Shown: piece after piece, positions 1-12,013 of the stretch
Layout of the letters: each line of letters starts with the position of its first letter
How positions within the stretch are numbered: the stretch's first letter is position 1
Source of the DNA: Silurus meridionalis
Lineage: Eukaryota > Chordata > Actinopteri > Siluriformes > Siluridae
Direction of reading: 5' to 3'
Assembly: GCF_014805685.1 (NCBI RefSeq)
Contig: NC_060884.1
Span: 16,875,356 to 16,939,355, forward strand
DNA: 64,000 nt
The notes under the pieces: model-generated
The model's database searches: none
What the model was told of the DNA's origin: nothing
What the model saw: the letters and a program-made list of their open reading frames with translations, nothing else
Position numbers and translations under genes: made by a program

Positions 1-129
1 ACAGCAATGCACATGTCACATTATTTATTGTAACTCAAATCACAACTGGTGAATTATTTTTTGATGGGAGATTTACGAAGGGAGTAAAGAATGATCATTA
101 CATTACGTTACGTTAAAACAAACACAAAT
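1..129 (+). repeat. 129-bp exact direct repeat, copy 1
   Basis: This segment recurs without a mismatch at 3042-3170, an offset of 3041 bp. Copy 1 begins at the window edge, so the true repeat may be longer on the left. After position 129 the copies diverge: copy 1 runs into unique sequence and copy 2 into an AT microsatellite. It could be a local duplication, a dispersed repeat, or an assembly artefact around the AT tract. Confidence 0.9.
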
Positions 130-430
130 TATGGATCCACATTACATTATAAAATAAATTAATTGTAAAATGATAACTTTCCTGCACTGCTACAAAGATT
201 TGCCTTTTTTTAATTGGTTTGATGAATCCAGTGAAGGAATGAACCGCAGTCAATACTGATGACTCATTTGTATTATCAATCTTACTCACTGATTTAGCTA
301 AAGATGGCCTTCTACCATCAGACAGAATTCCAGGTCTAATCAAATCTACTGTATCTACAAAGAATATTTCTTTCTTTTTAGGGGATACATCAAGCAAGAA
401 ATCAAGGTGATCATTTAGCCTTGTATTTCA
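113..430 (-). pseudogene. Decayed open frame, possibly from a LINE ORF1 esterase
   Basis: The minus frame stays open for roughly 100 codons. It contains a stretch reading VDTVDLIRPGILSDGRRPS, which weakly recalls the C-terminal Asp...Asp-Gly-x-x-Pro block of SGNH-type hydrolase domains in some fish CR1/L2 ORF1 proteins. No flanking LINE sequence supports this and the expected catalytic His is not evident. It may be a chance open frame. Confidence 0.2.
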
Positions 431-2239
431 AAGTTGGCAGTTGTTAGATTATAAAACTGACTGATCAAAAAAATGATCAGATGCTTTTTTTTGGTACTGG
501 CTTTTTTCAATCATGTTTCTCATAACTCAAACATGTCTGTTTTAGTGTAAAGTATATGAAAGATAAAACAATTAGGCTTTCACTGTTCATGTAAGGTTTG
601 ATTGCCTTAATCAGTCTTCTGGTGGCACCAATCAGCATTTCCTCTAAAGGACTTCTCCAAGTCTTTGCTTTTATCTTTTGTTAGAGAGAATTATGACCTT
701 ACAAAATTGACCTTCTGTTAATCGTATTTTTGAATCTCTGATTTTTAAAATGAGTTGTACATGCAAAGCCTGAATGTTCCACATTTCTTGCGTGACTGTG
801 AAATGAAAGTTGTCTGTCTCGGCCTACCTAACTGTGTCCCATTAACCTTTGCCTTTTGTGTTCTCATTATTTTCTTCTGCTTTTCTCTGTCACAGTTTTT
901 CAGTTAATCGCTTTCTAATTAAAATGATAACTCTGCTGCTCCTTAAGGGTTGCATTTTTTTTTACAGAAAATCCACATGGATTAATAATATGTATTATGT
1001 CTAATGAAGGTCTGATCAGTGCACTCAATTGGATCCATTTGGTGTAATGTAACATCTGCCTGTGTGGCTGCAGAGGAAACATTCCCCTGTCAAAAATTAA
1101 CACAGTCTCACTGTTTTCTCACCTAAACCCGTTCAGGGGCTCCATCTGAGAAAAATATGTGTCGTGCCACAATGTAAAACAATCTGTTTCTATGGAAGAA
1201 GCAAAAGCATAGAAAAGCATGAAAGTTAGAAAAGGGACCAAATAAAAGATTTTAATGTGGAAGGTAGCAGTACATTCTGATGTACTTAAACGTATATTGT
1301 TTCCCTAATATCAATCAGATTTTTGTTATTGTATTATAATTTCAACATTTTATGATCCTTACAGTATTTCATTGCTTTTCATTCCACCTCCCGCCTTGAA
1401 GGGTTGTGAAAAGCCTGTCAATGCACATGCTCCACAGTCCAAGGTATTCTATTTTTAATTTGACTTGATAAACTTTTTCGATTTGAAACTGGTTCAGAAA
1501 AAATAATAGGAAACAAAAAGAAAACACAGATAGGCACTTTTATTTTTAGGTGGAACTGCAGAGTTTATACTGTAGGCCTGGAATTTAGAGTATATATTGA
1601 ATATACTGTAGATTTTGGTTCATGTGAATTGAATGCCAATGTAGCATGACAGTTATGTATAATGCTTGCTGTTCTATGACTGTGGAGACCTAAAACTATT
1701 CCAGCATTACAATGCCGCTCTGAATAAAGTGAGTTCCATGAAGATATGATTTACATGGGAGATCTTTGACCTCAACCCAAAAGAACACCTTTGGGATAAA
1801 TTGGAATGCTGGCTTGGATCACATGCAATACTTTTTATGTGCAGAACAAAGTTCAAATTCGAGATCACTTGAGATCGTTATATTAAATGTAAAACACACA
1901 CATCTGTATTACCCAAGTGGGATCTAACAAACGTAAACTAAAAAAAATTTCTTTTATTTAATTTTATTAAATCTATTTAATTTGTGCCAATTTAATTGAT
2001 TATTCAGTTTAATCAATATAATAAAAAGTGTACTGCATTAATTTAAATATTCCATTAAATTTTTATAAAATATTTAAACAAGCAGGCATTTGATTTGAAA
2101 TTGTTGTAAAAATTTAATGTGTGCGAATGTTGATCACAATAATGGTAGTAAATATAAACTGCGTTAATAAAAATTATAAAAAAAGGAAATTTTATGTTTT
2201 ACATTTCCTTCCCCGAACCATACCGAATTTAAACTGAAT
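430..2239. other. AT-rich non-coding stretch
   Basis: No exon or gene is seen here, and the only transposon trace is a short Tc1-like fragment at 1745-1815. Position 1920-2200 is strongly AT-rich with runs of A and T. Confidence 0.6.
1745..1815 (+). mobile_element. Short Tc1-like transposase fragment
   Basis: About 70 bp resembles the Tc1 DDE-transposase segment that normally reads Asp-Leu-Asn-Pro-Ile-Glu-His-Leu-Trp-Asp (here gacctcaacccaaaagaaca and onward). This is the final part of the catalytic domain. The rest of the element is missing on both sides. Confidence 0.5.
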
Positions 2240-2930
2240 TTAAACTGTTTTCTGGCATACCTGAGACAAGCCTTTATGTTCTTTTTGCTCAGCAGCGGTT
2301 TTCGTATTGAAACTTTGCCATGCAGACCATTTTTGCCCAGTCTCTTTCTTATAGTGGAGTCATGAACACTGACCCTAACTGAGGCAAGTGAGGCCTGCAG
2401 TTCTTTGGATGTTGTTGTGGAGCCTTGGATGAGTTGTCACTGTGCTCTTATGAAAATTTTGGCCGGCCAGCCACTCCTGGGAAGTTTCTCCACTGTTCCA
2501 TGTCTTTGGCATTTGTAAATAATATCGCTCTCACTGTGGTTCGCTGGAGTCCCAAAGCTTTAGAAATGGCTTTATAACCTTTTCCAGACTGATAGATCTC
2601 CATTACTTTCTTTCTTATTTGTTTCTGAATTTCTTTGGATCTCAGCATGATATCTAGCTTTTGAGGATCTTTTGGTCTACTTCACTTTGTCAGGCAGGTC
2701 CTATTTAAGAGATTTCTTGATTGTGAACAGGTGTGGCAGTAATCAGGCCTGGGTGTGGGAAGAGAAATTGAACTCAGGTGTGATAAACCCAAGTTTCAAC
2801 AGCAGGCAAACACTTTTTCACACAGGGCCATGTAGTTTTGGATTTTGTTTTCCCTCAATAATAAAGACCTTCATTAAAAAACTGCATGTTGTGTTTACTT
2901 GTGTTATCGGATCAGATCATCAAAATCATT
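2240..2930 (-). mobile_element. Truncated Tc1/mariner-like element
   Basis: The transposase is on the minus strand with its N-terminus near 2648. The first ~45 residues (KEIQKQIRKKVMEIYQSGKG, then a YKAISKALGLQRTTVRAI block) form the paired-like helix-turn-helix domain of Tc1-like transposases. The frame then drifts, but homology continues leftward to about 2240. The non-coding end runs right to about 2930. The catalytic DDE part is absent and the frame is broken, so the copy is dead. Confidence 0.8.
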
Positions 2931-3041
2931 TATATATATATATTCCGTCTATTGGTGGCATTTAGAGAAACTCTGCAGCAGGGGTGACATTCTTACTGTG
3001 GCAAAATTTTGTCTTTGACTATTTTTGGATCACTAAATTAC

Positions 3042-3170
3042 ACAGCAATGCACATGTCACATTATTTATTGTAACTCAAATCACAACTGGTGAATTATTT
3101 TTTGATGGGAGATTTACGAAGGGAGTAAAGAATGATCATTACATTACGTTACGTTAAAACAAACACAAAT
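3042..3170 (+). repeat. 129-bp exact direct repeat, copy 2
   Basis: Identical to 1-129. It is followed directly by an AT dinucleotide run (about 3168-3187) and then by a pogo/Tigger-like element that begins at 3192. Confidence 0.9.
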
Positions 3171-3191
3171 ATATATATATATATATACATA

Positions 3192-4154
3192 CAGTGGAAC
3201 CCAGTTATGTCGATGTCCTAGGGGGTCGCAAAAAAGCATCGAGATAACCAATGATCGAGGTTAAACGAAAATCAAAATGGCGGCAGTATATTAACGTGTT
3301 TGAAATTTCTTTATGTACATGATGTGCGTTAATAAATGAGAATGTGCATGCACGTGCTTTTGAAGGGTTTTTTTACACAACAGCGTTGCCGTGATTTGTT
3401 TGATGAAGGCATGCTATAAATATACATACAGTACATGTTTATCTGTCAGGAATCCACCTGCCACGCCCCCTTCGGCCCCCTTCAGCGTGTCAGGTGCTTT
3501 CTCGGCCGCTTTCTCTGAAGCTCCCGGCTTCAATCGCGCACATATGGTGCTCGTTTAGCATCATCACCAGCTCCTATTTAAACTTCCACACCCTCGCCGT
3601 CCGTTATTGTTGGTATATGTTGGTTCACGGTGGTCGTTGTTATCGCTCATGTGTATCCCGGTATGTGTCTTCCCACCGGCACTCTCTCAACGGCTGCTCT
3701 TTTCTTCCTAAAGCGCACCGCGGATTCCCCCCCGATCCTGCCGATGTTCATTCTATGCTTTTGCTGCTCATCCCACGTTCTCCCGTGTGCTGTTCAGCGC
3801 CGCGCTTCTACTTTCGCCTCCGGTTTATCGCATAACATTTAACAACAAAAGGCATATGTGCACTAACTAACAGCAGAGATTCACTAGTATACAGTACAAC
3901 ACCTGTAGCAGCTGTAAGCCTTGATTTTTCCGCCACTTCCGCGAGTTCTTCTGCGGCTGCACCGAGATAACCGATGTTAAATGGCAACTTTTTCCCCCCT
4001 TGTGCTCGAGATATCAGGGTTCGGCGACATAAAAGAATCGACATAACCGATAAAAAATGCTAAAACAAAGCGAGAATTTGGCGGTTCCACTTCAAAAACG
4101 TCGACTTAATAGGGTTGTCGAGATAACCGAGGTCGAGATAAGCGGGTTCCACTG
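3192..4154. mobile_element. Pogo/Tigger-like non-autonomous DNA transposon with TA target duplication
   Basis: The left end starts CAGTGGAACCC and the right end is its inverse (gggttccactg). Each end is flanked by TA (3190-3191 and 4155-4156), as in pogo/Tigger elements. Both subterminal regions carry scattered GATAACCGA-type motifs, probable transposase binding sites. There is no transposase frame. A solo LTR at 3444-3837 is nested inside; without it the element would be about 570 bp. Confidence 0.8.
3444..3837 (+). mobile_element. Solo LTR nested in the Tigger-like element
   Basis: It starts TGTCAGGAATCCACCTGCCA and ends CGCATAACA. Both termini match the minus-strand ends of the 467-bp LTRs at 52573 and 56135, while the interior is diverged. 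A TATTTAAA box near 3575 is followed about 25 bp later by GTCCGTTATTGT (3599-3610), the same segment found at the predicted start site of the younger LTR. No convincing 5-bp target duplication is seen. It is a member of a related Gypsy (Tf1/sushi-like) family. Confidence 0.75.
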
Positions 4155-4160
4155 TATATA

Positions 4161-4164
<4 letters not shown>

Positions 4165-4208
<44 letters not shown>
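4165..4208. repeat. (GA)n microsatellite
   Basis: An uninterrupted GA dinucleotide run immediately right of the Tigger-like element. Confidence 0.97.
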
Positions 4209-4210
<2 letters not shown>

Positions 4211-4864
4211 TGGTTGGCATTGTATCACTGGCATTTCAGCATTTACCGAAACATTATTAATCTAATCTCCACTCTTAGTTTAGGCACAATGATCCAAAAC
4301 CTTGCCATTTTTGATATGGAAACTTCCTTTGTGTGAAAAAACAAAAACTTATAAGTTACTCATATAAAAAAATGTGTTCATTGTGCATTGTATTTGACTC
4401 TATTATCTCATTTAAATTTATATTAAAATATACTCTAAAATATATATTTTAGATGGACTGTTGCCACAACCAGGATGTGATCCTTCTTTGAACATACCAT
4501 TCTTGAGATATGCTTCAGATCCACCACCACTATGATTATAAATAATCTTATAAATAAATATAGTTCTAAATAATTATATATACAGTAAATATACTGATCA
4601 ATGAATATGTAAATGAATGAATGAATGAATGAATTAATCAATTAATTAATCAATTAATTAAAGTATACAACCTACTGATTTTCACATACTAACAAATGCC
4701 TACACTTGATAAAAGAGTTTAAATGTCCTGATTTTTAATACTGTAAATTAGAGAAAAGCTTCAAAATACTTTTTTTATATTTTTAAGTTTAATCTAGAAT
4801 GAATTCAACCCAAAAAGGTAAAAAAAAAAGAAAAAGTGCTTATGCTGTTGTAGCACACCACATA
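4209..4864. other. AT-rich spacer
   Basis: No gene or recognisable element. It contains a short degenerate AATG/AATT repeat near 4610-4660. Confidence 0.6.
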
Positions 4865-6240
4865 TTTCTTCTTCTTTTTTCGGCTGCTCCCATTAGGGGT
4901 CACCACAGCAGATTACCCCTCTCCATACCCCCGTCCTCTACATTTGCCTCTTTCAAACCAATTACCTGCATGTCTTCCCTCACCACATCCATTAATCTCC
5001 TCCTTGGTCTTCCTCTTTTCCTCCTACCTGGTGGCTCCATCCTCAGCATTCTCCTACCGATATACCCCATGTCCCTCTTCTGCACATTTCCAAACTATCT
5101 CAATCGTGCCTCCCTTACCTTGTCTCCAAAATGTCCTACATGCGTTGTCCCTCTAATAAACTAATTTCTAATTCTGTCCATCATCGTTCCTCCTAATGAA
5201 AATCTTAACATCTTCAGCTCTTCTACCTCTATCTCCACCTCCTGTCTTTTACTCAATGCCACTGTCTCTAAACCATACAACATTGCAGGTCTCACCACAG
5301 TCTTATGAACGTTCCCTTTCACTCTTGCAGATACTCTTCTATCACAAATCACTCCTGCCACTCTTCTCCACCCACCCTGCCTGCACTCTTTTCTTCACTT
5401 CCCTAACACACTCTCCATTACTTTGCACTGTTGACCCCAGGCACCTAAACTTACCCACCTTCTCCACTTATTCTCTCTGCAACCACACCACTCCACTGCC
5501 CTTCCTCTCATTCACACACATGTATCCTGTCTTACTTCTACTTACTTTTATTCCCCTTCTTTCCAGCATGTACCTCCAGCTCTTTAGGCTAATCTCAACC
5601 TGCTCCCTACACTTGCCATAAATTACAATATCATCCGCAAACATCATAGTCCATGGAGACTCTTGTCTGTCCTCATCCATCAACCTGTCCATCACCACTG
5701 CAAACAGGAAAGGGCTCAGAGCTGATCCTTGGTGATAATCCTTGAACTGTTACACCTGCACAGTTCACTACTGTCCTCATATATGTCCTGCACCACCCTC
5801 ACATACTTCTCTGACACACCGGACCACATACAATACCACAACTCCTCTCTCAGCACCCTGTCATATGCTTTCTCTAGATCCAAACACATTGTGTAACACA
5901 CAACACACAATGCAACTCCTTCTGACCTTCTCTATACTTTATCAACATTCTCAACTCAAATAGTGTGTCTGTGGTGCTCTTCCTTGGCATGAAACCATAC
6001 TGTTGCTCACAGATGGTCACCTATTCTTTCAGCCTGGCTACTATTCCTATCCACTTTTTTTGCTTTCCCATCTCTACATCATCCAACCTTCTCTTTCTCT
6101 CATTTTCCTAATTCATCAGCTGCTCAAAATACTCCCTCAATCTTCTCAACACACTCTTCTTACTAGTCATCACATTTCCCTCTCTATCCTGCTGTAGCTT
6201 GCAGCACATCCTTTCCAGCTCGGTCCCTCTGTCCCCACCA
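4865..6240 (-). mobile_element. 5'-truncated LINE with reverse transcriptase
   Basis: The minus strand encodes pieces of a non-LTR retrotransposon pol in several frames. They are DLEKAYDRV (first catalytic Asp motif, frame 5716-5910), MFADDIVIYG (catalytic Asp pair near 5630, frame 5468-5698), the downstream RPAMLYGLETVAL block (5161-5361), and a C-terminal GRRKRGRPRRRLMDVV motif (4900-5085). The 3' end lies at the TTC-rich edge near 4865. Frameshifts separate the pieces and the endonuclease half is missing, so the copy is dead. The clade is uncertain (RTE-like is a guess). Confidence 0.85.
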
Positions 6241-7115
6241 ATGGGTAGAAAAGCGCACCACTTATTTATATTTTACATTTAATATAAATGCTCTTTGCAT
6301 CTTTTCTGTAGGCTTACACGGGTTTTACACTGCGAATGAGCTGGTTTTTTAATAAAGATCTTATTTATACATTTCCAATAGTATGAGCAGGTAATAAGTT
6401 CCACTTTGGGCTTGCTTCTGGTCCAATGAGTGGAGATAAAAAAGAAAAATGTTGACATGTACTGAGCCACATTTAGTTTGTTGTACTGAAAACAAGGCTA
6501 TTTTAAAAATCAGCAGCAAAGAATATATTTCAAAAGATTCTTAATCTCTATTGTCAGTTAATTTAGCTGGCTATTAGAGAGGACATGCAAATGCACATAG
6601 TAGTTCAGTATCCAGTGTTCATAGCACATTACCATATCTATGGCGAGTATAGTGTTCATGCTACTGTATAACTAATCCATTTTATTCATCTCTAATCTTT
6701 TTGTAATTACAACACATTCTTCTCATTCTCCCTGGCCAACAAAGACTCTTTGTTTAAAAATAAAAATTAAATTACTTTAAGGTTACCCTTAAAACTTGTC
6801 AGAATCCCTAAAGTAAGCATATTGGATAGTATACCACAACCAAAACTATTAAAAATATTATATATCAAGTAGTGTCTGTATGAAATCTGGAATTATCTGA
6901 CCAACAATTAACATGGCAACTTCATTCATTAATTTTTTTCTTTTATATTCTTTGTAGGACTAGTAGGGTTTTAACTGGCTAAGAATGGGTTAGTAAGTAA
7001 AAAAAGTATATAGCTGTAAAGTAGAATTATTTCCAGTAAGCCTTATTATAACCTCTAGTTCAAAAGCTTTTCACAGCCAAGATATGTTAAGAATTGTTGG
7101 ACATCATTAGTCATA

Positions 7116-7187
<72 letters not shown>

Positions 7188-9400
7188 TTAGATAAAAAAT
7201 TATAGTGGAACAAGTTCATTGTAAGCTAACACTTTTAGTAAAAATGACGACTGGTTTGTCTAATGCAGTGTACAGCAAGGTGGTAGTTGAAACCAGATAT
7301 TACTTGTTGGTAATGAAAAAGAATTCTGACACAAAACCTGAGGGTTAAACTAAGCAGGTTGGATTGGGAGAGTGTCAGATTAGCTTTGTTTAGATAGTGA
7401 ATCATTTGTGCTTACTATGGTTGCAGGTTATTTGCCCCAAAACTCAAGCTGTTCTGTTTTTTTTATTATTATTTATTTATTTTTATTCCACTGCAGTTTT
7501 TCTCACAAACAATGTATGATTCTATTTGGCTTTTTTTTTTTTTTTTTACTGCATTGTGGTCATTGAACTGGAAGTAAAGTTACTACAAGAAGGCTTCAAG
7601 GAGCAGAATATGGGCATGTAAAAAGAGTGCATTAACATTTACCAGAAAAAAAGGTCAATCACTTCAATGAATGTTCATATCAAACATTAGTGAAAAAAAG
7701 AATACTTGATTGATGCATGGATGTTGGCAACAGAACTGTCTCTAAAATTAGAAACATTTTGTAAGAGACAGTTTGTGGATAAAAGACTTTGTTGGTAAGA
7801 GATATCAGAGGAAATGGCCAGATCTATTTGAGCTGACATAAATATATATATATATATATTAATGCATTTAATTACTTACTCAAAAAACATGGGGTTTACT
7901 GGGCTGTAGTAGCACAAGACCATATTTTGTTTCAATCCTATCAGCAAAGAATAAGAATCTAAGGCACTCGTTGACAAAAACTCACCCAAATAGCACAAAA
8001 GATTAGCTTTTACCAGGATTCAGCTATCCAGTTTTAATAAATATGTGCGCATTGTAGCCTCCAATTCTTGTTTCTGGCTCACAGGAGTGAAACTTGTTGA
8101 GGTGTTCTGCTTTTGTAGGTCATCCACCTCCTGGTTTGATGTGCTGTGTTTTTGTGATGGTTTTCTGCATGCCACATTTATAACGAATGATTAATTGATG
8201 TACAATAGTTTCCCAAGCAGCTAAAGCCACTTTGTTTATGCAGGTTTTAAACACAGGATGGCTTCCCTCAAACAGCTGTGCCTCTTTGCTCAGGGATTAC
8301 TGAGCAGTAATTAATAATTTAGTCTGATATTTCATACTGATTTAGTTTTCATGATTTCAGGATAAGAATCTAGGTGTAAATGGATGTCTTTCTGGAATCA
8401 AATGCCTTTCAGCTAGCAAACTAATAATAGCTCAGGGTCTGGCTCAGCTGAAACAACAGGATTACTTACAATAATTCATCTACTATGATACTTCATACAG
8501 ATAATGGCTTTAGGCATTATGGTTTAATTACAGCGGGACGGTCGTTCTCTGATAAATCTCCAACAGTGGAAATAAATGAGAAGGATATTTTATTGCTAAT
8601 ATTGTTTATGTTGGATTAATAATTAATAATTAACTGCATAAATAATAAATAGTCATGCTGGATTTTGATTCATTCACGCATTCTACATTAGACAATTCAT
8701 ATGTAAATAAAACCTAGTAATCAAGCTATTTAAAAAGTGTGTATTTGACTCTTACATTTATCCATCAGGGCTTCATTTAAATTGTGTATTTATTGGGAAA
8801 TCTAGTTGGGTTCTTTTGTAATGAATTATAATTATTTTGAAATAATTACTATCAACATCAAATGAGGGTAATTAATCGCTTAACTCCTGAATGTCCCCTT
8901 AAAATCCTGATGAGTTTATTGTGTTTACTGTATAAAAATATACTTGGACTGCTGGAATCATATAAAGGCAAAAAAATTCTACTTTGATCATAGGCTTTTG
9001 TTTGCATGTGTTCTGTGTACCATAGTTTTGAGTTAAACTGACATATAGAGTAAGACTCTGCTATAAGATGACACTATGTAAACACACTGGTGCTGGTGTA
9101 TGTATACCAACAGTTATGTGTATTTGCTCTAAAGTGCATTATTTGAGGAGACAAATAAGACAAGGATCTGTTCAATATGAAAATTGATAAGATATATAAT
9201 TTTTATATATTTATATAATTATATAATGACACCAATACTGGAGGATTGATTGCCAGAATCAGATTACCCTGTTTAATTAAAGTCCTAGACATTTAAAAAA
9301 ACAAAAGATAGATTGGCAGAATGCTTTTATTTTTCATCATGTACAGCACAATCATGCTTTCTAAATGTAATTCATATGAATCAAGCAATTACCATCTGTT
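6241..9400. other. Non-coding stretch
   Basis: No exon or clear transposon is recognised. It has a long TA run at 7120-7184, a shorter one near 7843-7860, and T-rich tracts near 7530. The interval from about 8250 to 8960 is free of obvious repeats and has mixed composition, so it is a candidate for conserved non-coding DNA. Confidence 0.5.
7120..7184. repeat. (AT)n microsatellite
   Basis: Pure AT dinucleotide run. Confidence 0.97.
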
Positions 9401-9419
9401 TATTACTGTAATCTTTGGA

Positions 9420-9800
9420 TAATCAAATGTTTAAACCTCTGCAATTATCCATTTGGCAGCCAGGCCTAGTCAGAAGGGGTTATCAGAGTCATTAGCTTCA
9501 ATCACTGTAGGTCCCTTCCCGTGAGTGCACTATGAACTGAAGTAGCCCTTCCCAATTTAAATAAAGCTACAGGCCACAAGATAAAGCTCCCTTGGGAAGC
9601 ATCTGTGTGTCAAAATCTTTTCTAGTCGGTTGCCAATGCCTTCCAGGCTTTTCAATGCCTGTTTTAATCTTCCAGACCTTTTGGCAGTTAGTACAGCGCA
9701 TGGCCCAAAAGCAAGCCGAGAGCTGTGCTGCATAGTTGGAGGTGTAACCTTGGGTGTCATCACCTTGTCTAAGGAAACTGCCCTAGCAGAAGTCTTTTCA
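9420..9800. other. Unassigned unique sequence
   Basis: This GC-richer, low-repeat block stands out from the AT-rich surroundings. Short open frames exist on both strands but none shows a recognisable domain or a credible exon with splice sites. It could be a conserved regulatory element or an unrecognised exon. Confidence 0.25.
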
Positions 9801-10473
9801 GCCCTGAAGTGTTGAGTCCTTTACAAATATTTAGACTGACCAGAACATCTAAAGTATCCATCCGATTTGAGAACAGAATGTGACATTTACATAGTGCTAA
9901 TAAATTGATATAGATAAATAAATGGAGTCAATGGGAATTGGATAGCTTTTTTCCAGAGATGAAGCAGCTCTGGCAGTTTTCAACTGCACAAGTTAATATG
10001 ATAAATGATCTTAAAAAGGTCAGCTGAAGCTATTAATCTCAAGAGCTGCAGCATAATGGCAGTAAAACTCCTCTCTCTGTACAACTTAGAATTGTAACTG
10101 CCGTATTCTCTTCTGCATTCATTCTTTGTCAAATGTTTCCTTCCTCACACATGGTATGTGACTGTAGCCTTCGCCTCAAATCAGTGCTATGCCAGGAAGA
10201 TCACTTCTGACAGAGAGTTCTCTGTCCAACATCATGACTTGTCACATAGGGCCTGTGCTCTGAACCATTCAAAGCCATGGAAGGTCAGGACACTCAGGAT
10301 AACTGCTCCCTCCCCAGCCACCATGACAGCCTATGTTCCGCTTCACTTCCTTAGCCATGCTCAGCTCATGTGCTTGAAAGAGAGGGATTCCATAATGCTG
10401 CCTGAGATCATGACATGTAGGTGATTCCTGAAAGTGGTGCAGAAGAGAGTTGAAAGAGGACCTACGTATATGC

Positions 10474-10979
10474 AACACAGTCTCACCCCACAGCGTCACA
10501 TATCGACGCTGTGGATGTTGCGTTGGACGGCGTCCACATCCGACGCCGAGGGTACCCCCTTCGCGTCGCTTTTGACGAGAGGACGGAAACCCTTCGCCGC
10601 TTTTTGACGCAGATGGACGGAACCCCATTTGCGGGTTACGGTTAGGGTTTGGGTTAGGGTTAGGGTTCGGGTTAGGGTTTGGGTTAGGGTTTGAGTTAGG
10701 GTTAGGGTTAGGGCTACGGACATCTTCAGGATTTTTCGAAATTTAAAAATTATTCCTGTACACTTATTATGATAGATAATACTTTATTCAGTGTATAGGA
10801 CAGCGATCTGCGTTGAAAAGTGTAGCACACGGGCTCTCAACCATCTGCGTCGGCGAGGCGAAGGAGGTTCCGTCTCTCGTCAAAAGCGGCGAAGGGGTAC
10901 CCTCGGCGTCGGATGTGGACGCCGTCCGACGCAACATCCACAGCGTCGATATGTGACGCTGTGGGGTGAGACTGCCCTG
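10474..10979. mobile_element. Foldback (long-TIR) element with telomere-like core
   Basis: The left arm, from CAGTCTCACCCCACAGCGTC at 10478, is matched by its inverse ending about 10972 (ggggtgagactg). The arms are about 150 bp and share the internal motif gtccacatccgacgccgagg in inverted order. The octamer GTATATGC flanks both sides (10466-10473 and 10980-10987), a possible 8-bp target duplication as in hAT elements. Between the arms lie variant TTAGGG repeats and a short AT-rich spacer. No transposase is encoded. Confidence 0.75.
10634..10711 (+). repeat. Degenerate telomere-like (TTAGGG)n tract
   Basis: Runs of GGTTAGGGTTTGGG, GGTTAGGGTTCGGG and similar variants of the vertebrate telomere repeat. 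It sits in the left half of the foldback element, so it is probably part of that element and not a chromosome-fusion relic. Confidence 0.85.
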
Positions 10980-10989
10980 GTATATGCCA

Positions 10990-12010
10990 AATATATCACT
11001 GTCTTGCAAAAGTCCAGAAAAAAGTACTAAAGGCAGGCTAAATTGCCAAACAGGGATGGGGATAATGTTTTTTCCGAACTGCTCTGCATGACTCAGAAAC
11101 CCTAAAGTGAACTTTCCTCATGGCCATGGTGGAAAAGTTATTAAAAATCAACACCTATAAGATTTGGTAGTGAATTCCATGATGAACCATCGACCCATTT
11201 CACAAATAATACAGTTCATTCAGAAACAATGCTGCTTCTGCAATGCAGCATTCAGTTCTATCTCTAAACTTATTTTTTGGTTCAGTGCTGTGATACATGA
11301 TGCATGGCCAGGACTTTATCCGAATATAACTGGCTTTTATTCTCATTCGGAAAAAGAAATGGCAGGTTTCCTCACTTCCCCGTCAATATAAACGATGTAG
11401 CAGTCTCAACTACACAGTAAAATTACCAGCGTTAAATTAACTCCTACAGGGGTTATTTTAGCCCACTTTTCCACAGAGTGGGCATAAATGGCTTCTGCAA
11501 GAGTTCATTTAACATTTTTAGAAAGCAGATGTCATTATAGAACCTTCCAGTCTTAATCTTATTAGAGTCCCAGCATATGTGTACTAGTGGTGTAAAGTAG
11601 TAATGAAATACTTTGAAACTGTAATGTATATTTTGTCAACTACATGCTTTTACTTACTGTACTATTATTATAGCTTTCTCACTTAAATATGTTGAGTTAA
11701 GAAAGTGTTATTTCTATGCTTTACAGTACTTAATAATCTTTCTAAAAACAATAAAAGCTTCAAATTCAGTTGTGATGGATTTATTTAATACTCATGTGTT
11801 TTATATTTTAGTGCCTTTATTATAAAAAAAAAAGTACTTCTCCCTCCACACTCCACCTTAGAATATACTGTACAGTACATAGGACATTTTCTTCTGACAT
11901 AAAAGAAACTTCAAGCAAACTGAAGTAAGAAAGTATGAAAGAAACACTGCAGGGTGAATACAGTATAGTGTAGCTGGATGCAATTTGCCAGCCTCTCTGA
12001 CATTTTTAAA
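10990..12010. other. Non-coding stretch
   Basis: No gene is recognised. The sequence is mostly AT-rich and unique. Confidence 0.5.
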
Positions 12011-12013
12011 ATA

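Noticed and set aside
10634..10711. Chromosome-fusion scar (interstitial telomere)
   Set aside because: The tract is enclosed by the inverted arms of a foldback element, and a miniature relative elsewhere has the same arrangement.
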